Of a stretch of DNA of 64,000 nt, positions 19,501 to 28,023 are shown one piece after another. A model generated the notes under the pieces. The model had not been told where the DNA came from, ran no database searches, and saw only the letters and a list, made by a program, of their open reading frames with translations. Within the stretch, counting starts at the first letter, position 1. Every line of letters starts with the position of its first letter. The position numbers and the translations under genes were made by a program. The stretch comes from Candidatus Saccharibacteria bacterium RIFCSPHIGHO2_12_FULL_44_22 (GTDB lineage Bacteria > Patescibacteriota > Saccharimonadia > Saccharimonadales > Saccharimonadaceae), in the NCBI GenBank assembly GCA_001790515.1, contig MGCS01000002.1, forward strand, positions 199,243 to 263,242. Reading direction: 5' to 3'.

Positions 19501-19839
19501 GCAGGGAAAGTTCCTGAATGGGAGTCGATCTTGGACTGCTCGGGCATAGTACGCATGGCGTACGTTGAAGCTATGGGGGTCGAGGATCAGGCATATGTAG
19601 CCGAACCAGAATACGAAACAAGTAAACATTGGCAAAAAATATCGCTCGAAGAGGCCACTCAAGGTGATATCGTTACATCGTCTGGTCATGTCGCGATCGT
19701 TCAATCAAACGATCCCGCAGCAAAGACATTCAAAATTTTCCATTCATCAACTCCAGGTAGCCCTAAAGAAGACAACATACTTCACGGTACCCAAAGTTAT
19801 GGTTCGACAGTTTCAGCATTTAGGGCGACGAAGGGGTAA
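16543..19839 (+). CDS. Large membrane scaffold, paralogue 2, with C-terminal NlpC/P60 peptidase
   Basis: The 1098-residue protein has an acidic N-terminal region (1-130), a membrane helix (about 136-157), a scaffold region homologous to those at 3752 and 22987 (KYSFVSSLIRS about 710, REDPWGF about 872, DWFTGKQCL about 895), and then a NlpC/P60-type cysteine peptidase domain (about 950-1098). Catalytic residues are visible: Cys999 in LDCSGIV and His1049 in SGHVAIVQ. NlpC/P60 enzymes cut peptide stems of peptidoglycan. In Gram-positive-type T4SS such enzymes open the wall for the channel. It follows virB4 by 9 bases and heads a cassette repeated at 22987-28516. No Shine-Dalgarno is evident, so translation may be coupled to virB4. 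Confidence 0.75.
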   Translation: MSGTDLLEREQQAGNEADNLNPGDRAYHNQVDGSHEAIEGHDRDGDGFDDIVNHLDFGHRGSTHVDSHGDTVQNNPNSNPDPNENIASTRDKENNPAEAGWNTTVGKESTDGSPAKGLGSMQINVKGKKGPTGSVVGMLLGGGAVVTVTLSPGMLLVQMKEVFHNDQASATRTSLLMTRAMLAVAFKANHINDPCNGKSKISCQLGSASKSLIQKYKEAGFKVDAVEVDADGKETGKNATDMDPADPATDQNRYKVNTLEFPDGHVSSDGADFSRYTDSNPSARRVAVNADNGRSGNYLTQQFRSTLVERLKIASGKQATNYTEGETDEAKAERARQFNATTGGSSEADAEANARRVSDEVRSETEERANRGGAAAKVGGVTSFIQTVCAGYKGTTIGLAAVKSKHMLRLANFAMEFLKVADMIKAGVATATAVSYLSDRLTYVERNEYLENGEKNPKYNLSATDSQGYRIAAHGDMTGLALFAEKYVLGYDGEGGLSLSTKALLGATAATTALEAATGVFVNAVTPGPGIDGKDALKNVCRTAGSLAAIAAQCTLLATQSLAAIGTTGPFGAATTVIGLKMCQCAVMSNQVIDTILQSAAGVPTCEDIQGLIGLLKKGLIAATAGAVAAAAESVIRNWNIGSDTKGVDAGNAIAAGAGIILTSAATSYALKPTTKSNYKSYITYTDPYVEKIAELDKEDAKSTPFDTSNKYSFVSSLIRSVKIEDTSSSTAFGGVFNLLNVVPTALSTQANALYTNPVQEQEQRYDCNTEDKIKDEGLDYLGVDGDKFCTILPDTPQKELKGISTQEKEVKSTYFQDTRQWMEDEQNKSEDDGGTADDGDGCEKGCDGEPSIDGDGKPNPDSQYQKWITYCSEKREDPWGFSSHPFEEGSDRDQDWFTGKQCLKESDMLVNFRTWHKICAEIAKGKGTLNCWDSAEAAAVPSSTCAGGGPTAIYTCALKYDNYQYKWGGGHGDVPDAKKWIDEFNAGKVPEWESILDCSGIVRMAYVEAMGVEDQAYVAEPEYETSKHWQKISLEEATQGDIVTSSGHVAIVQSNDPAAKTFKIFHSSTPGSPKEDNILHGTQSYGSTVSAFRATKG

Positions 19840-19841
19840 TC

Positions 19842-20333
19842 ATGCAGACAAAGAAAAAGATCATCACTATAGTCAGCATCCTTTTTGTCGTTTCATTGAT
19901 CGGCGTTGGCATCTGGATAGTGCTAAGCGTAGTAAAAGAACAACCTCAGCCAAACGATGGAATAACCGAACCCGGTAGTTCATCTGATAACTCGCAAGAT
20001 ACGCCGACCAATAATGATGGTGCGGCAAACCAGGGAAGTGAGCCTTATGTTGCTCAAAGAACCCAAGAGGATTTGAATACATTTGTTTTAGAAAATAACC
20101 CTGGTTTGGTAGATAGTACGACAAATTTACCTATTTATACGATTGTACGCAAGCAAAATCCGCTAGAGAACTGGTATATTCTAAGAATCCGCAATAGCCA
20201 GCAAGATACAAGCGACGCTGACGTCATAATACAAGATATAAATGGCACATTAACGATCGTGGCTGGTCCAGGAACGGGATTATTTTTAAATAAAAATCTG
20301 CCAGAAGCCGTTAAAAAGGCACTGTCGGAGTGA
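19842..20333 (+). CDS. Small single-pass membrane protein
   Basis: The 163-residue protein has one N-terminal helix (about 7-29), a Pro/Asn/Gly-rich linker (about 35-68) and a compact extracytoplasmic domain. The domain contains WYILRIRN, then DINGTLTIV and a short helix at the end. That pattern (Trp-Tyr strand, INGxLT strand, hydrophobic strand, terminal helix) resembles the small proteins at 22241-22915 and 28016-28516, so the three may share a fold. Its ATG lies 2 bases after the scaffold stop and its stop precedes the M23/lysozyme start by 2 bases. Function is unknown; it is absent from the second cassette. Confidence 0.5.
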   Translation: MQTKKKIITIVSILFVVSLIGVGIWIVLSVVKEQPQPNDGITEPGSSSDNSQDTPTNNDGAANQGSEPYVAQRTQEDLNTFVLENNPGLVDSTTNLPIYTIVRKQNPLENWYILRIRNSQQDTSDADVIIQDINGTLTIVAGPGTGLFLNKNLPEAVKKALSE

Positions 20334-20335
20334 TT

Positions 20336-21604
20336 ATGGAATTCACAAAGCGTACAACACCCCTAAGCATCACATACTTCATTGCGGCTATTGTGTTTAC
20401 TCTTACTTTTTTTACAAGTACAGCCCTCGCCATTACTGAAGCGAATCCAAGCGAAAAAGAAAAGGGTAGTTTTGATATTTTGTATTGGGAGAAGTGTGGC
20501 GTGACTGGATCTAGCGGCACAGGTACTCCATCAACCACAGAAGAACCAACAAGCACTGGTGCGGTAGATGAGAGTGGCTGGGCGTTCCCTACTGTTGCCG
20601 GCACACCGATATCGAGTGACTATCGTGCTCCTAATCGACCCGGACACCAGGGTGTCGATTTAGCGGGTCCTGGGATATTGGGGCAGCCGATCTACGCATC
20701 TCGCGACGGTACAGTGACTCACTCCGGAACGGCATCTGGATTTGGTTATTGGATTGTCATCGAACATGATGTTGACGGGCAAATAATTAGCAGCGTTTAT
20801 GGACATATGTCGGGTGATGATCTTATGGTGCCTGTTGGAGCTAAAGTAAAAACTGGTCAGCAAATATCCAGAGTTGGCAATCAAGGACAAAGCACTGGCC
20901 CACATCTTCACTACGAGGAGCGTGTCGGTGGTGTAAACGGAGGAGATCGAAAACCCGTTGCAGTATATGGTCAGACAGGCAACACAACACCCGCTGACCC
21001 TGCCGATCCCGCGGATCAGCAGGCATCTACACAGCCCGCAGATACGAGCGCAGCCGATCAGACCAGCTCTTGTAAAGGTGAAAGTGGCAGCAAAACTCCA
21101 GTAACGCCTGTAAATTGTGCCGAAGCGAACAAATCAGAAGATAAGTCCAAGTTCGTGTGGGACTATTTGCGCGGGCAAGGTCTATCCGAAGAGCAGACGG
21201 CTGGAGTAATGGGAAACCTAGCACATGAATCTGGCGATCCTACATTCAAAAAATCGACGGATGTATACGAAGTAGGTGGCGCAAATGCAGGATACGGTCT
21301 AGCACAGTGGTCGTTTGGTCGACAAACTAGTTTACGTGACGCCGCAGCAAAAGATCCGCGAGGTCTGACTGACCTGTGCTTTCAGCTTGACTATCTTGTC
21401 GAAGAAAGTAAGGCACGCGAACGAAGAGATGGTGGTGGAAATGAGTGGGATGGCATCAAAGAACAAAAAACGATTGAAGATGCAACGTATTACTTTGAGT
21501 ATAACTACGAACGACCACAACCTGGCAGTACTGGTGCTCGTGTAAAATATGCGAACGAATATATGAATAAATATGGATCAGGTGGAGGAAATCGCAATGT
21601 ATAA
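20336..21604 (+). CDS. Secreted bifunctional peptidoglycan hydrolase: M23 endopeptidase plus phage-type lysozyme
   Basis: The 422-residue protein has a signal peptide (about 1-31) and an M23/LytM zinc endopeptidase domain (about 80-215) with H104, D108 and H190/H192 (GPHLH). A Pro/Asp/Thr-rich linker leads to a phage-tail-lysozyme-like domain (about 280-422) whose probable catalytic Glu298 is in GNLAHESG. One arm would cut peptide bridges, the other the glycan chain. The ATG at 20336 follows GGAG at 5 bases; an upstream GTG at 20330 is rejected. The M23 domain is closely related to that at the end of the scaffold protein at 22987-26007. Its stop overlaps the PEGA gene start by 8 bases. Confidence 0.8.
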   Translation: MEFTKRTTPLSITYFIAAIVFTLTFFTSTALAITEANPSEKEKGSFDILYWEKCGVTGSSGTGTPSTTEEPTSTGAVDESGWAFPTVAGTPISSDYRAPNRPGHQGVDLAGPGILGQPIYASRDGTVTHSGTASGFGYWIVIEHDVDGQIISSVYGHMSGDDLMVPVGAKVKTGQQISRVGNQGQSTGPHLHYEERVGGVNGGDRKPVAVYGQTGNTTPADPADPADQQASTQPADTSAADQTSSCKGESGSKTPVTPVNCAEANKSEDKSKFVWDYLRGQGLSEEQTAGVMGNLAHESGDPTFKKSTDVYEVGGANAGYGLAQWSFGRQTSLRDAAAKDPRGLTDLCFQLDYLVEESKARERRDGGGNEWDGIKEQKTIEDATYYFEYNYERPQPGSTGARVKYANEYMNKYGSGGGNRNV

Positions 21605-22244
21605 TACAGCTATAGACATACTCAAGCAATATCGAGGTGTATTATTTTTTATTCTTTTTGCTGTAATCTTCGTCTTTTCGATTGTTACCGGTTTTACTCT
21701 ATATCAACGATCAGGGAAGTTACCATACAACCTGGCTGTAGCACCAAAAGACAGTATTGTACGGCTAAATAATGTGGAGGTTAAACCTGGGACACAATAT
21801 CTACAACCCGGAGTATATAAAATCTCAGTAACACGCGAAGGGTATACAAACTACACCAAAACAGTCACGCTAGACGAGAAATCAAACGAAACTGGTCTTG
21901 CGGTTCCATTAGTCCCTGTGTCGGACGAAGCTATCAAATGGGTACAAGACCATAAAAAAGAATATGAAGCCGTGCTTTCAGCGGCAAAGTCAGAAGAAGA
22001 CAGGCAATTAGCGCTACTAAAAGCCGCCAACCCAATAACAGAGAATATGCCATTCAAAAACCTGCTATATGGGATCAATTACCGCGCCGAGCCTAAAGAT
22101 ACAACCGGAACAAGAATACAAATTGAAATAACTTCGACAGAGAGCTATCGAGCTGCTGCGTTGTACCAACTGCGTAAATGGGGTTATGATCCGACAGATT
22201 ACAGAATCACATTTACTAACTATACGAGTCCGTTTTCATCATGA
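21597..22244 (+). CDS. Membrane-anchored PEGA-domain protein (cassette A)
   Basis: The 215-residue protein has one membrane helix (about 15-37) followed by a PEGA-like beta domain (about 45-100) with the typical order: an N-terminal strand, LNNVEVKPGTQ, then LQPGVYKISVTREGYT. A helical, charged region and a second small alpha/beta domain end the protein. PEGA domains are common in bacterial surface proteins and are thought to mediate envelope interactions. The ATG at 21597 overlaps the previous gene, and ATGA overlap joins it to the next gene. It is paralogous to 27385-28023 at the matching place in the second cassette. Confidence 0.7.
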   Translation: MYNTAIDILKQYRGVLFFILFAVIFVFSIVTGFTLYQRSGKLPYNLAVAPKDSIVRLNNVEVKPGTQYLQPGVYKISVTREGYTNYTKTVTLDEKSNETGLAVPLVPVSDEAIKWVQDHKKEYEAVLSAAKSEEDRQLALLKAANPITENMPFKNLLYGINYRAEPKDTTGTRIQIEITSTESYRAAALYQLRKWGYDPTDYRITFTNYTSPFSS

Positions 22245-22915
22245 AAAAAATAATCATCATATCAGCCGCTATCTTGTCTATCATTATTATTGGAATAGCT
22301 ATTACAATCCGCGTCATCACACCCGAGCAAAACCCGACTTCAAATGTCACATTCAGATTCAGTCAAAGCGACATATCAGTCAAACTTTTCAAGAACCTCC
22401 CCGATAATCAGTCATCAGAGATAACAACAATGGAAGAAACGACAACCTTAGTACTTGATAATGGATCTTATTACTACATTCCATCCGGAATTAAACTTGC
22501 CGGTGGCGCTGTAAACTTTGACATTACAAATGATACTCAATTCGTCGTCGATCCAACATACAGTCGAGAAGTATTAAACACTGAATTAAATCTCCAACAA
22601 ACTGCAATTCACAACACTATCAAACAAACGTATTCATTAATCGATCAGAACTATACTATTCAACAAGGGAAGCTGTACAACCACGGTCAATGGTACATAA
22701 CAACTTTGACCGACAAACGAGCAACGAACAGAAATCCTTTTGACACCTACAGAATTGTCGCATTGAACGAGAATGGTGTATGGCAGACTGTCACAAAACC
22801 AGAGCTTGTCTTATCTGCGATTGACTACCCGGGAATCCCTAAAAATATTTTAACCGCCATAAATGCAGCAACTACTGATACTATGACTAATACAACCTTT
22901 ATCGACTACGAGTAA
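22241..22915 (+). CDS. Small membrane-anchored protein (cassette A)
   Basis: The 224-residue protein has an N-terminal helix (about 4-25) and an extracytoplasmic domain. The C-terminal 95 residues contain QQGKLYNHGQWYITTL followed by a strand ending NGVWQTVT, then PELVLS and a terminal helix. The same pattern appears in 28016-28516 (DQGRLYKQGQWYGTTL), so these are paralogues at the ends of the two cassettes. Translation is coupled to the PEGA gene by an ATGA overlap. No named family is recognised; it may be a periplasmic or wall-zone partner of the PEGA and hydrolase proteins. Confidence 0.55.
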   Translation: MKKIIIISAAILSIIIIGIAITIRVITPEQNPTSNVTFRFSQSDISVKLFKNLPDNQSSEITTMEETTTLVLDNGSYYYIPSGIKLAGGAVNFDITNDTQFVVDPTYSREVLNTELNLQQTAIHNTIKQTYSLIDQNYTIQQGKLYNHGQWYITTLTDKRATNRNPFDTYRIVALNENGVWQTVTKPELVLSAIDYPGIPKNILTAINAATTDTMTNTTFIDYE

Positions 22916-22930
22916 GTCTATCTAATACCC

Positions 22931-22959
22931 TGTACTAATACTCAAATTTGTGGTATTCT
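22931..22959 (+). promoter_or_regulatory. Possible promoter of cassette B
   Basis: TATTCT (22954-22959) has the same core as the -10 boxes at 7347 and 10303, with a poor -35 (TGTACT, 22931-22936) 17 bases upstream. Predicted start near 22966 leaves about 21 bases of leader including GGGAAG before the ATG at 22987. Confidence 0.35.
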
Positions 22960-22986
22960 ATGTAACGATAGAAGTGATCCGGGAAG

Positions 22987-25900
22987 ATGAGTAAATTAGA
23001 CACACGAAAACCGTCATCTGACACTGATGGCCAGCGCTATAACGCCGGTCAGAATTCGTATAACCCTTCGCAAACGGATTACGAGAACAGATTTGACAAG
23101 ATAAAAGCAGCCGAAGAAGAACTAGGCAGCCTCGATAACAGCTGGAATGCTGAATATCAGGGTAAAAACGGCTCGAATATAACCCTTCAGGGCGACAATG
23201 TAAAAAGTAATTACAACGCCGACGATCCAAACGCAAACATAGATAAAATCAAAGAAAAAGAGCAGACCGACCTTGCGCCAAGAATTGGTCGCACTGCGCC
23301 AGCCAATAGCAAACCAAAGAAACGCTGGCAGCTATTTACCAGCAAAAAACTACGAGGTAAATCGTCGCTTATTACGGTCACGCTGGTATTGTTTGGTGGT
23401 GGTGGCATTATGACACTGGTTTCGTCACCCACACTCGTTATTGCGCAGTTAAAAGAAGTGTTGACACAAGATTTGAATGATCAAGTGAAGGCACTCGATA
23501 CACGGTCGTCGATGATGATCCGAGCCAAGTTAAAAACCGCCACTAGTGGATCATGCGGGGTCGTAAAGGTTGCCTGTAAATGGAGCCATATGACCATCGA
23601 GCAAGCAAATTCACTTCGTGCTGCTGGCGCTCAAATTGATCTTGATACGACTGACAGTCCTGAGGGTCGAGGGAAACCGAAAAAAATAACCTTCTACGAT
23701 GAGAGTACAAAACAAACCATCAACATTACATCAGCAGAAGATTTTGCAAAACATTCTGCAAACAATCCTTCATTTCGTAAGATTATGATCAAAGCCTATA
23801 ACCCAGCGTATGTCGGCACCAGTGATCGTATCGCATTGGGCGTATATAGGCTGTATAAAATCGCAAAAAATACTGGTATCAAAGGCGATACTGATGAAGA
23901 ACGGCGTAAATCTCTGAACGAATCTATCAAAAACGGGTCTGATGAGGTAACGACAAATCGACTCCGTCCAGAAACCGATTCAGAGGGTAGGCCAACGGGT
24001 GATTATTTGGACGAGAACGACCAAAAAGTGACCGCAGCGGAACGCGCAGTTATCGAAGATACCGCTCGTGTCGGTCAAGAAGCGTCCAGGCTTGGCACTG
24101 CCAATATAGCAACAACTGTTGGGAATGGATTGAAGATAACAGCAACCGCAGAGAATGCCTGTACGGCTTGGATTGCAATGCGTGCTGTCCAAGGTGCAGC
24201 AAAGACAAAAATGCTGTATGATGCTGGGCGCGCAGCACAATTAGGACTACTGGGACCGGCCGATAAATCAAAGGCTGGCGATGCCGACGAAGGAGAGATG
24301 ACAACAGTCGGTGATATGATCACCAAAACGGACGCCCGAAAAGAAGTAGCCGACGAGTCTAAATTAGAACAGACGAGCGCGTCTACATCACCACCAATGG
24401 TCGCCAATCCCGACTACGGCAAAGATGCGACCGATGCGCCAGGACCAAGCGTCGCCATGCACGGCGGCGCGCCAGAACTAGACATTCGTGCATCGCAGTT
24501 TATGTTGAGTGGCGGATTTGTCGGTACGATGTCTGCGATGACTCAGTTGATCGCCAAAGCAGTTCCGGGTGCGAACTCACCGCAAGACATTACTCGCGCC
24601 TGCAAAACACTCCGCAATCCTATTGTCCAAGCAGGGACATTAGCAGCTGGCGTCGCTGTTGGCGCAGGGTCGTTCGGGTTGTACACCGCAGCAGGTATTG
24701 GTGCCTCACTACTCATCAGCATGGCAACTCCGTATATGTTGTCGCGAACAGTCGACATAATGTCAGGCGATGTATTTCAAAATCTGTCAGGCCTTAATTA
24801 TGGCGACGCAATGTTTGTCGGTACTTCGGCACTGCTAGGCACAATGGCGATGAAACGCGGTATGAAGCCGCTTAGTTCGAAACAGGCGATTACCTACACC
24901 GATGCAACAAAACAGACAAACGATCAGTACGCAGCAACAGAGCGTGACATCGCAAAATCAACACCATTTGATGTAGCAAATCAGTATTCATTCCTTGGTT
25001 CATTGACACGGACGGTACTGCCGTATGCAAACCAATCAAAAAAGAGTATTGGCAGCGCTGCACTGAATCTTGCAAGCCTTGTGCCGGCAAGTCTTAGTTT
25101 TTCATCATCTACGACAAAAGCAGCTGCAACGACCGAACGATTCGAAAAATGCCCTGATAGCGAGTACCAACGATTAAATATCGGCGCTGATATATTTTGC
25201 AATGTCCGCTACGGGCTTGATGAAGAAGAGCTAGCAATTGACCCAATCGAAAACGCCAACTGGATGGCTAGTACTGGAAATATCGACACAGAAAGTGACG
25301 ACGGTGCATCAAAGGAAAACGGCCAAAAATGGAATCTGGCAAAATTTGAAAAAGAATGCGTTGAACGCGAAGACGGCTGGGGTGAAGATAGTGCCGATGA
25401 TGGTGTTGGTGATGGAACTGACTGTTTGAGCGCCGAGAACGAAGCAGTCAATAAACGGTTCCGCGTCTATAAATTTGATCAAACAGTCAGCGATTCGCTT
25501 GATAGCAAAAAAGTCGACACAACACCAGGCACGACCGGGTTTAGCACTGGCGAAAAAGGTCCAGTATCAAGCGACGGTTGGGCGTATCCGACAGTCGTGA
25601 ACACTACGACACTTACTCAAGGATGGAAATCGCCGACACACAAAGGTGTCGACATCGCTGGCCCACTAAACACCGCACTATTTGCTGCTCGTGACGGCAA
25701 AGTTATTCAGTCGGGTCCAGCATCTGGATTTGGTAACTGGATTATCATTCAGCACGATATCAATGGACAGCGGGTCGATACGGTTTATGGCCACATGTAC
25801 AACGACGGACTGCTGGTAAAGGTTGGCGATCAGGTTAAAGCCGGGCAACAGATAGGCAAGATGGGCAACAATGGCCAAAGTACAGGATCACACCTGCACT

Positions 25901-26007
25901 TTGAAATATGGAATGGTGGTCGTTTCGGTGGAAAAGATGTCGATCCGCAGCCTATCATCGAAAAAGCCAAAAATGCAACGCCGAGTGATGCGGCGAGGGA
26001 TGTGTAA
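22987..26007 (+). CDS. Large membrane scaffold, paralogue 3, with C-terminal M23 endopeptidase
   Basis: The 1006-residue protein has a charged cytoplasmic N-terminus (1-120), a membrane helix (about 126-150), the scaffold region shared with 3752 and 16543 (NQYSFLGSLTRT about 665, CPDSEYQRLNIGAD, VEREDGWGED about 792), and an M23/LytM zinc endopeptidase domain (about 855-990). Metal ligands are visible: H885, D889 and H969/H971 (GSHLH). M23 enzymes cut peptidoglycan cross-bridges. In contrast to paralogue 2 the final peptidase is M23 rather than NlpC/P60, and the M23 domain resembles that of the separate enzyme at 20336-21604. It heads the second cassette and overlaps the next gene by one base. 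Confidence 0.75.
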   Translation: MSKLDTRKPSSDTDGQRYNAGQNSYNPSQTDYENRFDKIKAAEEELGSLDNSWNAEYQGKNGSNITLQGDNVKSNYNADDPNANIDKIKEKEQTDLAPRIGRTAPANSKPKKRWQLFTSKKLRGKSSLITVTLVLFGGGGIMTLVSSPTLVIAQLKEVLTQDLNDQVKALDTRSSMMIRAKLKTATSGSCGVVKVACKWSHMTIEQANSLRAAGAQIDLDTTDSPEGRGKPKKITFYDESTKQTINITSAEDFAKHSANNPSFRKIMIKAYNPAYVGTSDRIALGVYRLYKIAKNTGIKGDTDEERRKSLNESIKNGSDEVTTNRLRPETDSEGRPTGDYLDENDQKVTAAERAVIEDTARVGQEASRLGTANIATTVGNGLKITATAENACTAWIAMRAVQGAAKTKMLYDAGRAAQLGLLGPADKSKAGDADEGEMTTVGDMITKTDARKEVADESKLEQTSASTSPPMVANPDYGKDATDAPGPSVAMHGGAPELDIRASQFMLSGGFVGTMSAMTQLIAKAVPGANSPQDITRACKTLRNPIVQAGTLAAGVAVGAGSFGLYTAAGIGASLLISMATPYMLSRTVDIMSGDVFQNLSGLNYGDAMFVGTSALLGTMAMKRGMKPLSSKQAITYTDATKQTNDQYAATERDIAKSTPFDVANQYSFLGSLTRTVLPYANQSKKSIGSAALNLASLVPASLSFSSSTTKAAATTERFEKCPDSEYQRLNIGADIFCNVRYGLDEEELAIDPIENANWMASTGNIDTESDDGASKENGQKWNLAKFEKECVEREDGWGEDSADDGVGDGTDCLSAENEAVNKRFRVYKFDQTVSDSLDSKKVDTTPGTTGFSTGEKGPVSSDGWAYPTVVNTTTLTQGWKSPTHKGVDIAGPLNTALFAARDGKVIQSGPASGFGNWIIIQHDINGQRVDTVYGHMYNDGLLVKVGDQVKAGQQIGKMGNNGQSTGSHLHFEIWNGGRFGGKDVDPQPIIEKAKNATPSDAARDV

Positions 26008-27383
26008 TGAAAAAAGCACGTTTTCCGTTTCGATCATTCTTTGCCGGCATTATGGCTATCGTCATGCTGTTGTCGTTATCCGTGCAGACAGCCCAAGCGA
26101 TTGAACTAAATCCAAACTTTGACGCAACGTTCTATTCAGATAATAACGTACAATTCTACGACCCACGTTGTCTAAATACATCATCAGAATCGGGTGAAAT
26201 TATGCAGTTAGCTGGCAATAATAATACAGAACAGATCCTCAATTTCTATATGCGAAAAGGACTTAAGCTGCATCAGGCAGCCGGGATCATAGGTAATATG
26301 GTACAAGAATCGGGGTTAAATCCAGCAATCATTGAGGGTGGGCGTATCGCTCCTGATGATTACGTATTACAAAGTGGCGTCGGGTTTGGACTCGTCCAAT
26401 GGACAAGTGCAGATCGTCAAAAAAACTTCATGAATTTCATGCGAGCGAGCGGGGCACATGTCACTAATCTTGCCGGACAACTTGAGTTCACATGGAAAGA
26501 GATGAACGAAGGATTCCCAGGAATGCTTCGCGCCCTTAAAACAGCAAAGACAGCGTCGGTGGCGGCAGTTATCGTGCATGGTAAATCTGATGTTGGCAGT
26601 TCTCATCCTGACTATAAAGAAGCGATGACCGCTCTCGCTGGTGCACGGGGCTATGAATCGTCAGCTGACAATGGAGATTTTGTCGTCCGTGTTCGTGGCG
26701 GTACAGCAACCAAGGTGTACGAACAATACAACGATAGATCGGCGCTTGCTGGCGAAACAGCACCTGACGAGATGAAACCTGCCGGCGAAGGAACCGATGC
26801 TGATATTCTAGCCCTAAAGAATAATTCAAACGGTACGATGGATGGTCAAAAAAAAGAGTCATGTAAAGGTGATGGGGAGATGAATAAGAACGGTGGGGCA
26901 GGCGCGCTGCAAAACAAGGCGGCGACCTATGCACACAAAAAATATCATTCGGAAAACCTCACAGAACAGCGACCTGAATATGCCGATGCTGTCGTCAAAG
27001 CCCGAACCGACGGGCGTTACGTTGGTGGCAACAACGGCAACGACTGTGGCGGGTTCGTAACGACGCTTATTCACGATAGCGGGTATGATCGAAAATATAA
27101 TAACAGTGACCAAAAAGGCAGAGGTGGGTATACCGTCAAGCAAGAAGAGTGGTTAAAAGACCTAGAGAATAACTGGCACGAAGTAGAAGCCGGTGAACCA
27201 AGAGAAGTTGGCGACGTCGCTATCAACGAAGATCATACGTATATTTATGTAGGAAAGTTTGATGACTGGCAGCAATACGATATCGCCTCAGCATCATTAG
27301 CAGGTCCACAGCGCGCGCCGATGGCTGGTCAGGAAAGCCCTAAAGACCCAAGTTTTCGATGGTATAGAATAGGAAAAGCGTGA
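26007..27383 (+). CDS. Secreted bifunctional peptidoglycan hydrolase: phage-type lysozyme plus NlpC/P60-like peptidase
   Basis: The 458-residue protein has a signal peptide (about 1-32) and a phage-tail-lysozyme-like domain (about 70-225) with probable catalytic Glu101 in GNMVQESG. A linker leads to a cysteine-peptidase domain (about 305-458) with Cys347 in NDCGGFV and His410 in EDHTYIYVG, fitting NlpC/P60 or the related CHAP fold. It would cut both glycan and peptide parts of peptidoglycan. It is the cassette B counterpart of the M23-lysozyme protein at 20336-21604, but the peptidase type and its side of the lysozyme differ. It starts within the stop of the scaffold gene (TAATG) and is 1 base from the PEGA gene. 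Confidence 0.8.
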   Translation: MKKARFPFRSFFAGIMAIVMLLSLSVQTAQAIELNPNFDATFYSDNNVQFYDPRCLNTSSESGEIMQLAGNNNTEQILNFYMRKGLKLHQAAGIIGNMVQESGLNPAIIEGGRIAPDDYVLQSGVGFGLVQWTSADRQKNFMNFMRASGAHVTNLAGQLEFTWKEMNEGFPGMLRALKTAKTASVAAVIVHGKSDVGSSHPDYKEAMTALAGARGYESSADNGDFVVRVRGGTATKVYEQYNDRSALAGETAPDEMKPAGEGTDADILALKNNSNGTMDGQKKESCKGDGEMNKNGGAGALQNKAATYAHKKYHSENLTEQRPEYADAVVKARTDGRYVGGNNGNDCGGFVTTLIHDSGYDRKYNNSDQKGRGGYTVKQEEWLKDLENNWHEVEAGEPREVGDVAINEDHTYIYVGKFDDWQQYDIASASLAGPQRAPMAGQESPKDPSFRWYRIGKA

Positions 27384-27384
27384 T

Positions 27385-28023
27385 ATGTATTACGAATGGT
27401 ATCATGCAAATCGTCGTCGCGTCGTCGTCATAGGATCGATTTTGTTCGCACTTATCATCATATGGAGCGTATACACCTATGTCTCCCGTATAGGAAAAAC
27501 CGCCGTCACGATTAACGCCGTTCCGTCAAATAGTACCGTGCTTGCAAACAACACATCGGTCGGATCGGGTACTGTTTGGCTGACTCCTGGCGAATACACA
27601 GTCAAAGGCAGCAAAGATGGTTTTTCGACTCGCGAAAAAAAGATAACGGTGGATGAAGAGAAGAGAGATAACGTCGTCGCGCTAGCACTTACTCCAGAGT
27701 CAGATGAAGCAAAAAGATGGGCAGAGAAAAATCAACGACAGTACAAAGATAACGAAGAATTTGGCGCGATCGAGGCGCAAGCTAACGGTGAGCAGTTTCG
27801 ACAAAACAACCCAGTCGTCGCAAAATTACCATACGACGACCCCTACTATCAAATTAACTATATTACCGAAAACGACGATGTTATTATTACCATCACCACA
27901 CCGTCGCCTCGCTATCGATACTATGCTGTGCAAAAATTCCGTGAACTCGGGTTTGATCCTGCTCGTTTCATTATGCGATTCACAGATTTTAAAAACCCAT
28001 TAGGAGGTGTATCAAATGAATAA
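27385..28023 (+). CDS. Membrane-anchored PEGA-domain protein (cassette B)
   Basis: The 212-residue paralogue of 21597-22244 has a membrane helix (about 13-33), a PEGA-like domain (about 38-95; LTPGEYTVKGSKDGF), a charged helical stretch with SDEAKRWAEKN (compare SDEAIKWVQDH in cassette A), and a final alpha/beta domain (YYAVQKFRELGFDP; compare ALYQLRKWGYDP). Position after the lysozyme gene and before the small anchored protein is the same in both cassettes. The final 8 bases overlap the next gene. Confidence 0.7.
   Translation: MYYEWYHANRRRVVVIGSILFALIIIWSVYTYVSRIGKTAVTINAVPSNSTVLANNTSVGSGTVWLTPGEYTVKGSKDGFSTREKKITVDEEKRDNVVALALTPESDEAKRWAEKNQRQYKDNEEFGAIEAQANGEQFRQNNPVVAKLPYDDPYYQINYITENDDVIITITTPSPRYRYYAVQKFRELGFDPARFIMRFTDFKNPLGGVSNE

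Noticed and set aside
20990-21020. Short DNA tandem repeat (GAT-CC-type)
   Set aside because: It simply encodes the repeated Asp-Pro-Ala linker of the M23-lysozyme protein.
28007-28015. GTG at 28007 as start of the last cassette B gene
   Set aside because: The ATG at 28016 is 8 bases after a full AGGAGG, while the GTG overlaps the ribosome site itself.
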